This document shows, piece after piece, positions 1 to 6,745 of a DNA stretch of 8,059 nt. A model generated the notes under the pieces. That model was not told the DNA's origin, made no database searches, and saw nothing but the letters and a program-made list of their open reading frames with translations. The DNA lies in NCBI GenBank assembly GCA_011087745.1, contig JAALLB010000069.1, positions 1 to 8,059 of the forward strand, in the 5' to 3' direction. The stretch is from Hyphomicrobiales bacterium. GTDB lineage: Bacteria > Pseudomonadota > Alphaproteobacteria > Rhizobiales > Rhizobiaceae. The first letter of the stretch is position 1, and every line of letters begins with the position of its first letter. The position numbers were made by a program, and so were the translations under genes.

Positions 1-90
1 TCTTTCGCTAAATAAAGAATCACATTTATGAATCAATTCAACGCCTTATCCAATAACGTCTAGTACTGTGGCTATTGTTTTTAATTCCCA

Positions 91-119
91 TTGACCAAGT
101 CCTAAATTTACCGATACAT
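91..119 (+). promoter_or_regulatory. Weak candidate sigma-70-type promoter for the cobalamin operon
   Basis: TTGACC at 91-96 matches five of six bases of a -35 box. At 16-18 bp spacing the only -10 candidates (around GATACAT, 113-119) match poorly. An alternative pairing is TTTACC (107-112) with GATAAC (130-135), each four of six with a 17 bp spacer. Either would drive the gene starting at 152. This is pattern matching in a short AT-rich leader, so the assignment is tentative, and the true promoter may lie upstream of the window. Confidence 0.22.
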
Positions 120-151
120 CTCAAACATAGATAACTAGCGGAAAATGCATC

Positions 152-664
152 ATGACAGCAGAAATTACATTCGTTCTTGGTGGCGTGCGTTCCGGCAAAA
201 GCCAATTTGCTGAAGGGCTTGTTTTAAAGTCAGGGTTGAAACCAGTTTATGTTGCCACAGGGCGTGCATCCGATGATGAAATGCTTGATCGGATCGAACT
301 TCATCAAAGCCGTCGGGGTGAAGATTGGCAGACCATTGAAGAACCGCTTGCCCTCGTTGATGCGCTTCAGCAGGCCTCCAATCCCGGGCGGATGGTCCTA
401 GTTGATTGTCTGACGCTTTGGATTACCAATTTGATGATGGCAGAAGCAAATGTTGTGCATGAGAGCAATGGCCTTGTGGGTTTTTTACAAGAAGCCAGTG
501 TACCGATTGTGATTGTCTCAAACGAGACAGGGATGGGCGTTATGCCAATGAACAAAATGGCACGAGAATTTAATGATATAGCAGGTTCAGTTCACCAGGA
601 GATTGCAAGTGTATGTGATGCTGCTTATCTGGTAACTGCTGGCCTTCCTCAACGTTTGAAGTGA
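152..664 (+). CDS. cobU: Bifunctional adenosylcobinamide kinase / adenosylcobinamide-phosphate guanylyltransferase (CobU; CobP in the aerobic-pathway nomenclature)
   Basis: This cytoplasmic enzyme phosphorylates adenosylcobinamide and then transfers GMP to give adenosylcobinamide-GDP, the activated intermediate for attachment of the lower ligand. The 170-residue protein has the family P-loop GGVRSGKS at residues 10-17. The segment RIELHQSRRGEDW follows at 47-59, where H51 matches the histidine guanylylated in Salmonella CobU (His46). VDCLTLWITNL lies at 84-94, VSNETGMGV at 122-130, and the closing AGLPQRLK at the C-terminus is typical. Length is normal for the family (about 170-180). The ATG at 152 puts the P-loop at the usual distance from the N-terminus, with a modest GCGGA (138-142) upstream. 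It is the first gene of the run, 10 bp before cobW. In alphaproteobacterial naming this is cobP, because 'cobU' there denotes a different enzyme (the DMB phosphoribosyltransferase). Confidence 0.95.
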   Translation: MTAEITFVLGGVRSGKSQFAEGLVLKSGLKPVYVATGRASDDEMLDRIELHQSRRGEDWQTIEEPLALVDALQQASNPGRMVLVDCLTLWITNLMMAEANVVHESNGLVGFLQEASVPIVIVSNETGMGVMPMNKMAREFNDIAGSVHQEIASVCDAAYLVTAGLPQRLK

Positions 665-674
665 GATTTAACAA

Positions 675-1760
675 ATGGACGCACAAAAGATACCTGCAAC
701 GGTGATTGCCGGATTTTTGGGAGCAGGCAAGACAACCATTATTCGCAATATGCTGGCAACGGTCAATGGCAAGCGTATTGCATTGATTATCAACGAGTTT
801 GGTGATCTGGGTGTTGATGGCGATATCCTGCAGGGTTGCGGCGATGAAACGTGCAGCGAAGATGACATCGTTGAACTTAACAATGGTTGTATCTGCTGTA
901 CGGTTGCTGATGATTTTGTTCCAACCATGCAAAAGCTTTTGGAGCGCGATAACAAACCGGATCATATTGTCATTGAGACATCTGGCCTCGCTCTGCCTCA
1001 GCCGTTGGTCAATGCCTTCAACTGGCCTGAGATTCGTGAAAAAGTGACCGTTGACGGTGTTGTAACCGTCGTTGACAGCCGTGCGCTGGCAGATGGCCGT
1101 TTTGCCCATGATCACGACAAGCTTGATGCCCAGCGCAAGGCTGACGATGCTTTGGATCATGAAAGCCCGCTGGAAGAGCTATTTGAAGATCAATTGACCT
1201 GCGCTGACATGATTGTCATGAACAAGGCTGATCTGGTCAATAAAATGGCTTATGACAAGCTGGAAGAGGATTTTAAATCCAAGATTTCAAATTCTGTGAA
1301 GGTGATTAAGTCCATGAATGGTTCGCTTACTGCAGATGTATTGCTGGGACTTGAATCTGCCACGGAAGCTGAGGTTCATAACCGTAAATCGCATCACGAA
1401 AAAGAACATGATGCCTTTCACGCTGAACACGGTGATGATGCTGAACACGAGCACGACCATGATCATGATGAGTTTGAGAGCTTTGTGGTTGAAGGGCGTG
1501 TGGTCAATAACCGTAAAGACCTGATTAGAGGCCTTGGGGCGATTATCGAGCACCATGATATTTTGCGCCTGAAAGGGTTTGTAGCGATCAAAGACAAGCC
1601 AATGCGCCTTGTTGTGCAAGCTGTAGGTAATCGCATTGACCATTATTTTGACCGGGAATGGGGCAAGGATGAAGTGCCACAATCGCGTCTGGTTGTGATC
1701 GGTCTTGAAGGCTTGAAACAAGATGAGATTTCCAAGCAAATTTCCAAGGCGATGGGCTAG
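675..1760 (+). CDS. cobW: CobW, G3E-family GTPase / metallochaperone of cobalamin synthesis
   Basis: CobW proteins are cytoplasmic G3E P-loop GTPases thought to deliver cobalt to the cobaltochelatase. Visible in the 361 residues are Walker A GFLGAGKTT (13-21), the switch-like INEFGDLGVDGD (39-50), the metal-binding GCICC motif (71-75; C72, C74, C75), ETSGLA (101-106) with the family-defining glutamate, and the guanine-specificity motif NKAD (183-186). A histidine/acid-rich stretch at about 237-265 looks like a metal-binding loop. The CobW C-terminal domain follows at about 268-350. Length is normal. It sits 10 bp after cobU/cobP and 6 bp before cobN. That placement, the cysteine motif and the length support true CobW over a zinc-linked COG0523 paralogue. 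The Shine-Dalgarno sequence is weak, so translational coupling to the preceding gene is plausible. Confidence 0.95.
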   Translation: MDAQKIPATVIAGFLGAGKTTIIRNMLATVNGKRIALIINEFGDLGVDGDILQGCGDETCSEDDIVELNNGCICCTVADDFVPTMQKLLERDNKPDHIVIETSGLALPQPLVNAFNWPEIREKVTVDGVVTVVDSRALADGRFAHDHDKLDAQRKADDALDHESPLEELFEDQLTCADMIVMNKADLVNKMAYDKLEEDFKSKISNSVKVIKSMNGSLTADVLLGLESATEAEVHNRKSHHEKEHDAFHAEHGDDAEHEHDHDHDEFESFVVEGRVVNNRKDLIRGLGAIIEHHDILRLKGFVAIKDKPMRLVVQAVGNRIDHYFDREWGKDEVPQSRLVVIGLEGLKQDEISKQISKAMG

Positions 1761-1764
1761 GCCC
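1754..1764 (+). other. Small GGGC/GCCC hairpin enclosing the cobW stop codon
   Basis: GGGC (1754-1757) and GCCC (1761-1764) can pair with the cobW stop codon TAG as a three-base loop, ending two bases before the cobN ATG. No convincing Shine-Dalgarno sequence lies at normal distance from cobN. The small hairpin may therefore affect re-initiation by ribosomes finishing cobW. Four base pairs is short, and this could be chance. Confidence 0.25.
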
Positions 1765-1766
1765 AA

Positions 1767-4700
1767 ATGCACCTCCTTCTAGCGCAGCAGGGTTCTATCA
1801 ACGAAAGTAATGAGGCGATTGATCTTGGTCAGGCGCCTGCGGATGTTGTTTTTATCTCTGCTGCCGATACGGAGCTTTCTTCAATTGCTGATGCGCATAA
1901 GGTGCTTGGTTCTGATGCCAAAACATTGCGTGTAGCAAACATGATGCAGCTGTCGCATCCTATGTCAGTGGATGTTTATGCAGAAAACACGGTTGCCAAG
2001 TCCAAACTCGTGATTGCGCGTATTCTTGGGGGCAAAAGCTATTTTCAGTATGGGCTTGAGAAATTATTGGAAGCAGCGCAGAAAAATGGCATCTCACTGG
2101 TTGTATTGCCTGGTGATGATAAACCGGATGCCAGTTTGGCGCGATATAATACAGTAGAGGGTGAATTTGCAGAAAAATGCTGGGCATACCTTAAAGAGGG
2201 TGGCCCGGAAAATATGCAAAACCTGCTTCGCCTGACTTCACATCATTTGGGGCAGGACGAGGAACCAGTTGATGCCGTTCCGCTTATGAAAGCTGGAATT
2301 TGGTATCCCGCTCTTGGCATTACGGATTTTGCAGCGATCAAAGCTAAATGGGTTGATGGCCAGACCGTTGTTGCAATCAATTTTTATCGAGCATTGGTTC
2401 AGTCGGGAGGGTTGCAACCGATTGAGGCAATGGTCGAAGCCTTGAAGGCACGCGGTATGAATGTTCTGCCGATGTTCATTTCAAGCTTGAAGGATGCGGT
2501 GTCTGTTGAGATTGTTCGGTCGGTTTTTGGATTGGCCAGTCCGGCTCTGGTTCTGAATGCCACTGGCTTTGCAGTTTCATCTCCGACGGGGGAACACATT
2601 CCAACTGTGCTGGAAGAGGGGGGTGCAACCGTTTTGCAGATCGTTTTGGCGGGCGGTTCCCAGGAAGCTTGGCAGAGTTCTTCCCAAGGTTTGTCGGCGC
2701 GCGATTTGGCCATGAATGTTGCTCTTCCAGAAGTTGATGGCCGGGTATTCTCCCGTGCGATTGCGTTTAAGAATGCCAAGACATTTAATGACGCCGTTCA
2801 ATCAAACATTGTAGTGCATGAAGCTGACGAGTCACGAGTTGAATATGTTGCCGAACTTGCACAACAGTGGGTGAAGCTTGCAACGAAGAAAACTGAAGAA
2901 AAGCGGGTTGCAATTATTCTGGCAAACTATCCCAACCGCGATGGCAGGCTGGGAAATGGCGTTGGCCTTGATACTCCTGCAGGAACGGTGAATGTCTTGA
3001 ATGCCCTTTGGGATTGCGGTTATCAGGTTGAAAACTATCCTGCCACTGGTGACGCCTTGATTGAACACTTGCAAAAGGGGCCAACCAACGCGGCATCGGA
3101 CGGCAGGGTAGTCAGAGAAGCGATTTCTTTGAGTCAATACAATGACTTCTTTGCTACTCTTCCAGATCAGATTCAAGATGAAATTTGCAAGCGTTGGGGT
3201 GAGCCAGAGGCTGATCCGTTCTATTTGAAAGAGCAAAATGCCTTGGCACTTTCGGTTTCAAGGTTTGGAAATTTGGTGGTCGGTATTCAGCCGGCTCGCG
3301 GTTATAATATCGATCCGACCGAGACCTACCATTCACCGGATCTTGTGCCGCCGCATGGGTATATCGCGTTTTATGCCTGGCTGAGAAACCAGTTTGATGC
3401 AGATGCAATTATTCATATGGGCAAGCATGGGAACCTTGAATGGTTGCCTGGAAAAGCATTGTCTTTGAGTGAGGCCTGTTATCCTGAAGCAGTGATGGGA
3501 GCGGTGCCAAATTTTTATCCGTTTATCGTCAATGATCCGGGGGAAGGGACGCAGGCCAAGCGCCGATTATCATCCGTCATAATTGATCACCTAACACCGC
3601 CGCTAACACGGGCAGAAAGCTATGGTCCGCTCCGTGACTTGGAAGCCTTGGTGGATGAATATTATGAAGCATCCGGAAATGATCCGCGCAGGCTGGTGTA
3701 CCTCAAAAAGCAGATATTGGAGCTTATTGAAGATATTGGTCTGGATGAAGATGCCGGAATTGCATCTGGCGATAATGATTTAGAAAAGCTTGAGAAACTC
3801 GATGGCTATCTTTGTGAGTTGAAGGAGATGCAAATCCGCGATGGGTTGCACATTTTTGGTGCTTCACCGGAGGGCAGACTGAAAGACGATTTGGTTACTG
3901 CATTAGTGCGTGTCCCCCGAAATGCCAATGAGGGTGGAGATCAAAGCCTGCAGCGGGCCATTGCAAATGATCTGGGCATGAATTTTGACCCGCTTGATTG
4001 TGAGATGGGTGCAACTTGGGAAGGTGCAAAGCCGGAAATTCTTCAATCTGCCTCAAATGACCCATGGCGCACAAATGGCGATAGCGTTGAACGTATTGAG
4101 ATTTTGGCAACCCAATTGATTTCGGCTGAGATTTCCTGCCCCAAAGACTGGACACAAACGCAAGATGTGCTGGGACATGTCCGCGGTGTGGTTTTACCAG
4201 CAGTTGAAGCTTGTGGTGAGCAGGAAATTCAGAGCCTTCTTACAGGACTTGAAGGCAGATTTGTTCCGCCGGGTTCTTCTGGAGCGCCGACACGAGGGCG
4301 GTTGGATGTGCTTCCTACCGGCAAGAACTTTTTCTCGGTTGATAGCCGTGCCGTGCCAACCCCTGCTGCATGGGCTCTGGGGCAGAAGTCTGTTGAACTC
4401 TTAATAACGCGCTACAGGCAAGATCATGGTGAGTGGCCAACTTCATTTGGGCTTTCTGCATGGGGAACATCCAATATGCGGACGGGCGGCGATGATATTG
4501 CCCAAGCCATGGCGTTAATTGGTGCAAAACCCAAGTGGGATATGGCTTCGCGCCGTGTTACCGGGTTTGAAGTCATAACACTTGCAGAGCTTGGACGCCC
4601 CCGCGTTGATGTGACACTTCGTATATCGGGCTTCTTCCGGGATGCATTTCCTTCTCAAATTGAGCTTTTTGACAAGGCAATTCGGGCAATTGGATCCTTG

Positions 4701-5513
4701 GAAGAAGAGCCTCAGGATAATCCCATAGGTAAACGCATGGGTGACGAGCAGGCAAGATTCCTGGATGAAGGTTTGAGTTTTGAAGAAGCCACTCGCAAGG
4801 CAGGTTTTCGTATTTTTGGCTCAAAGCCCGGCGCCTATGGAGCGGGACTTCAGGCTTTGATTGATGAAAAGGGTTGGGACAAGCGCGATGATCTTGCCAA
4901 TGCCTATATGGCCTGGGGTTCATATGCCTATGGTCAAAAAGAAGAAGGGCAGGAAGATCGTGAAGGATTTTCCAAGCGTCTGGCAGGAGTAGAGGCGGTT
5001 ATTCACAATCAGGACAACCGCGAACATGATTTGCTTGATTCAGATGATTATTATCAATTTGAAGGCGGTATGACAGCGGCAGTAGAGCAGGCCTCAGGCG
5101 AACGACCGGCAATCTACCACAATGATCACTCTCGGCCTGAAAAACCCGTTGTACGGGCCCTTGAAGAAGAAATAGCGAGGGTTGTGCGCGCAAGGGCTGC
5201 TAATCCCAAGTGGATTGAGGGCGTAATGCGCCATGGCTACAAGGGTGCGTTTGAAATGGCTGCCACGCTCGACTACATGTTTGCCTTTTCTGCAACGACT
5301 GGAGCAGTGCGCAACCATCACTTTGAGCTTCTGCACAATGCCTATTTGGTCGACGAAGAGGTCCTTGAGTTTTTGAAAGAAAAGAACCCGGAAGTTTTAA
5401 AAGAAATGGCGGAACGTTTTCTTGAGGCAGAAGAGCGAGGTCTATGGACACCGCGGTCGAATTCAGCCAAGTTTCAACTTGAAGAAATTCGTAACGGGAC
5501 CAACAAAACATGA
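1767..5513 (+). CDS. cobN: Cobaltochelatase large subunit CobN (aerobic pathway)
   Basis: CobN is the corrinoid-binding large subunit of the ATP-dependent CobNST cobaltochelatase, which inserts Co(II) into hydrogenobyrinic acid a,c-diamide. It is homologous to the magnesium chelatase subunit BchH/ChlH. The 1248-residue length is close to known CobN proteins (about 1250-1280), with no internal break. The start MHLLLAQ and DLGQAPADVVFISAADTELS are typical of CobN. Conserved blocks, in order, are YNIDPTETYHSPDLVPPHGY (from 513), MGKHGNLEWLPGK (551-563), NDPGEGTQAKRR (589-600), GAPTRGR with PTGKNFFSVDSR (839-861), SAWGTSNMRTGG (897-908), DSDDYYQFEGG (1091-1101), HGYKGAFEMAATLDYMFAF (from 1156) and a C-terminal RGLWTPRSNSAKF block. 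The partner subunits CobS and CobT are not in this window. The gene follows cobW by 6 bp and overlaps the next gene by 4 bp. Confidence 0.97.
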   Translation: MHLLLAQQGSINESNEAIDLGQAPADVVFISAADTELSSIADAHKVLGSDAKTLRVANMMQLSHPMSVDVYAENTVAKSKLVIARILGGKSYFQYGLEKLLEAAQKNGISLVVLPGDDKPDASLARYNTVEGEFAEKCWAYLKEGGPENMQNLLRLTSHHLGQDEEPVDAVPLMKAGIWYPALGITDFAAIKAKWVDGQTVVAINFYRALVQSGGLQPIEAMVEALKARGMNVLPMFISSLKDAVSVEIVRSVFGLASPALVLNATGFAVSSPTGEHIPTVLEEGGATVLQIVLAGGSQEAWQSSSQGLSARDLAMNVALPEVDGRVFSRAIAFKNAKTFNDAVQSNIVVHEADESRVEYVAELAQQWVKLATKKTEEKRVAIILANYPNRDGRLGNGVGLDTPAGTVNVLNALWDCGYQVENYPATGDALIEHLQKGPTNAASDGRVVREAISLSQYNDFFATLPDQIQDEICKRWGEPEADPFYLKEQNALALSVSRFGNLVVGIQPARGYNIDPTETYHSPDLVPPHGYIAFYAWLRNQFDADAIIHMGKHGNLEWLPGKALSLSEACYPEAVMGAVPNFYPFIVNDPGEGTQAKRRLSSVIIDHLTPPLTRAESYGPLRDLEALVDEYYEASGNDPRRLVYLKKQILELIEDIGLDEDAGIASGDNDLEKLEKLDGYLCELKEMQIRDGLHIFGASPEGRLKDDLVTALVRVPRNANEGGDQSLQRAIANDLGMNFDPLDCEMGATWEGAKPEILQSASNDPWRTNGDSVERIEILATQLISAEISCPKDWTQTQDVLGHVRGVVLPAVEACGEQEIQSLLTGLEGRFVPPGSSGAPTRGRLDVLPTGKNFFSVDSRAVPTPAAWALGQKSVELLITRYRQDHGEWPTSFGLSAWGTSNMRTGGDDIAQAMALIGAKPKWDMASRRVTGFEVITLAELGRPRVDVTLRISGFFRDAFPSQIELFDKAIRAIGSLEEEPQDNPIGKRMGDEQARFLDEGLSFEEATRKAGFRIFGSKPGAYGAGLQALIDEKGWDKRDDLANAYMAWGSYAYGQKEEGQEDREGFSKRLAGVEAVIHNQDNREHDLLDSDDYYQFEGGMTAAVEQASGERPAIYHNDHSRPEKPVVRALEEEIARVVRARAANPKWIEGVMRHGYKGAFEMAATLDYMFAFSATTGAVRNHHFELLHNAYLVDEEVLEFLKEKNPEVLKEMAERFLEAEERGLWTPRSNSAKFQLEEIRNGTNKT

Positions 5514-6091
5514 CCGTTAAACCGCTGTATGATGCTTTTAGAGATTATATCTCGATGCGGGATGACGAGATTACGCGAGATTGGTTTGATCGTTTTGACT
5601 GGAATCTTCCCGAACGAAATCTTAAACCTGAATTGATACCTGCGGTTGGGGAGGTTGCAGAGGTTTTATCCTTCTGCGGCAAAGGTGAGGAGCGGTTGGT
5701 AAAGCTTTTTGTGGAGATGAGAAATCAACTGCAATGGTTGCAATCTTATACGGCCGATGATTTTGGGCAGTACATGGTTGATCATTATGGGTTTGTTGAA
5801 CTCATTGGAACGCGTGGACATTACCCTTCATCTGAAATTGCTGCCGGATTTGTCTTTTTCGGGCAAGGCGTAGACTATCCAAATCACTGGCACGGCTCGG
5901 AGGCGATTTATTACCCCATGACTGGCACTGGCTTGTGGAGCCAGTATAATGGCGAATATGAAACTAAAAAGGCTGGTGAGATTGTAATCCACGAACCAAA
6001 CGAACATCATGCATTGAAAGTGCCTGAAAACCCGCTACTTGCTATTTGGATATGGCGTGGTGGCAATCTTGCACAAAAGAGCGATTATTAG
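5510..6091 (+). CDS. Cupin of the Cupin-DLL / DMSP-lyase (DddL/DddQ-like) superfamily, with an altered metal site
   Basis: The 193-residue soluble protein shows the two signatures of the Cupin-DLL superfamily (DddL, DddQ, DddW, DddK). Motif 1 is GQGVDYPNHWHGSEAIYY (118-135). Motif 2 is IHEPNEHHALKVPENP (160-175), followed by LLAIWIWRGG. H126, H128, Y134 and H167 fit the metal/active-site positions of DMSP lyases, which cleave dimethylsulfoniopropionate to DMS and acrylate. The ligand spacing in those enzymes, as I recall it, is H-x-H-xxx-E-x-Y. The glutamate position here is A132, with E131 one residue early. Family membership is well supported, but lyase activity is doubtful. No signal peptide is visible. 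The ATG overlaps the cobN stop (ATGA), so translation is probably coupled to cobN, and cobO follows 9 bp later. This context suggests a role linked to corrinoid or cobalt chemistry, which is inference only. Automatic annotation would probably call it a DMSP lyase family protein. Confidence 0.85.
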   Translation: MTVKPLYDAFRDYISMRDDEITRDWFDRFDWNLPERNLKPELIPAVGEVAEVLSFCGKGEERLVKLFVEMRNQLQWLQSYTADDFGQYMVDHYGFVELIGTRGHYPSSEIAAGFVFFGQGVDYPNHWHGSEAIYYPMTGTGLWSQYNGEYETKKAGEIVIHEPNEHHALKVPENPLLAIWIWRGGNLAQKSDY

Positions 6092-6094
6092 GAG
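6090..6094 (+). promoter_or_regulatory. Strong Shine-Dalgarno sequence for cobO, overlapping the cupin stop codon
   Basis: AGGAG at 6090-6094 lies six bases before the ATG at 6101 and shares two bases with the TAG stop of the preceding cupin gene. It is the clearest ribosome binding site in the window and fixes the cobO start. The other downstream genes have weak sites or overlaps. Confidence 0.7.
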
Positions 6095-6100
6095 TTAAGA

Positions 6101-6739
6101 ATGGCTGAAAAATCTGATCGACTTAAAAACATGACCGAAGAAGAGCTTAATGCTCGTCATGCAGAGAAGATGAAAAAGAAGAAGGCTGCGCGCGATAAAA
6201 TCATTGCGATGAAAACCATCGAAAAAGGCCTGACGATAATTTATACGGGCAAGGGCAAGGGCAAATCAACTGCTGCTTTTGGTATGATTTTCCGGGCGCT
6301 TGGTAATGACATGCGTGTGGGCGTTGTACAGTTTGTTAAAGGCAAATGGGGCACTGGCGAACGCGTTATTCTTGAAAAGCTTGGTGCTCAGGTCAAAATG
6401 GCGACGATGGGTGAAGGATTTACCTGGGAAACGCAGGATCGGGCCCGTGATATTGAAGCTGCCCAACAAGCCTGGGAAAAAGCCAAGGCCATGATTATGG
6501 ACCCGGATATTCATATGGTTCTCTGTGATGAGCTAAACATTGTGCTGCGTTATGATTATCTGGATGTGAATGACATCATCGAAACGCTAAAGAACAAACC
6601 TGAGATGAAGCACGTTATTATCACCGGTCGTAATGCCAAGGACGAGCTAATCGAGTTTGCTGATCTGGTTACAGAAATGGAAATGATTAAACATCCCTTC
6701 CGATCAGGTGTAAAAGCGCAGGTGGGAATTGAGTTTTAA
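6101..6739 (+). CDS. cobO: Cob(I)yrinic acid a,c-diamide adenosyltransferase (CobO/BtuR/CobA family)
   Basis: The enzyme transfers the 5'-deoxyadenosyl group of ATP to Co(I) of the corrinoid, forming the cobalt-carbon bond in the cytoplasm. The 212-residue protein has a lysine-rich N-terminal helix (about 11-42) typical of alphaproteobacterial CobO. The unusual P-loop TGKGKGKST (49-57), used in this family to bind ATP in reverse orientation, comes next. GEGFTW (104-109), LCDELN (141-146), ITGRNA (174-179) and a C-terminal TEMEMIKHPF...GVKAQVGIEF segment follow, all diagnostic of this family over the PduO and EutT types. Length is normal (about 200-215). The start is fixed by AGGAG at 6090-6094. 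It acts after CobN and cobalt reduction to Co(I), and no reductase gene (CobR-like) is present here. The threonine dehydratase gene begins 6 bp downstream. Confidence 0.96.
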   Translation: MAEKSDRLKNMTEEELNARHAEKMKKKKAARDKIIAMKTIEKGLTIIYTGKGKGKSTAAFGMIFRALGNDMRVGVVQFVKGKWGTGERVILEKLGAQVKMATMGEGFTWETQDRARDIEAAQQAWEKAKAMIMDPDIHMVLCDELNIVLRYDYLDVNDIIETLKNKPEMKHVIITGRNAKDELIEFADLVTEMEMIKHPFRSGVKAQVGIEF

Positions 6740-6745
6740 AAACCA

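Noticed and set aside
1..18. TCTTT...AAAGA inverted repeat at the window edge as a terminator of an upstream gene
   Set aside because: It is only five AT-rich pairs with no GC stem and no following T-run, and nothing upstream is visible.
28..63. Eleven-codon open frame (ATG at 28 to TAG at 61-63) in the leader, a possible leader peptide
   Set aside because: There is no clear ribosome site, no codon bias signal and no attenuator-like hairpins after it. Frames this short arise by chance.
570..1160. Long minus-strand open frame (196 codons) opposite the end of cobU and the start of cobW
   Set aside because: It runs antisense to two well-conserved genes, has no recognisable protein features, and is best explained as a codon-bias shadow.
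1287..1772. Minus-strand open frame (161 codons) opposite the 3' part of cobW
   Set aside because: It mirrors the CobW coding sequence, including its His-rich loop. It has no recognisable family and no separate expression signals.
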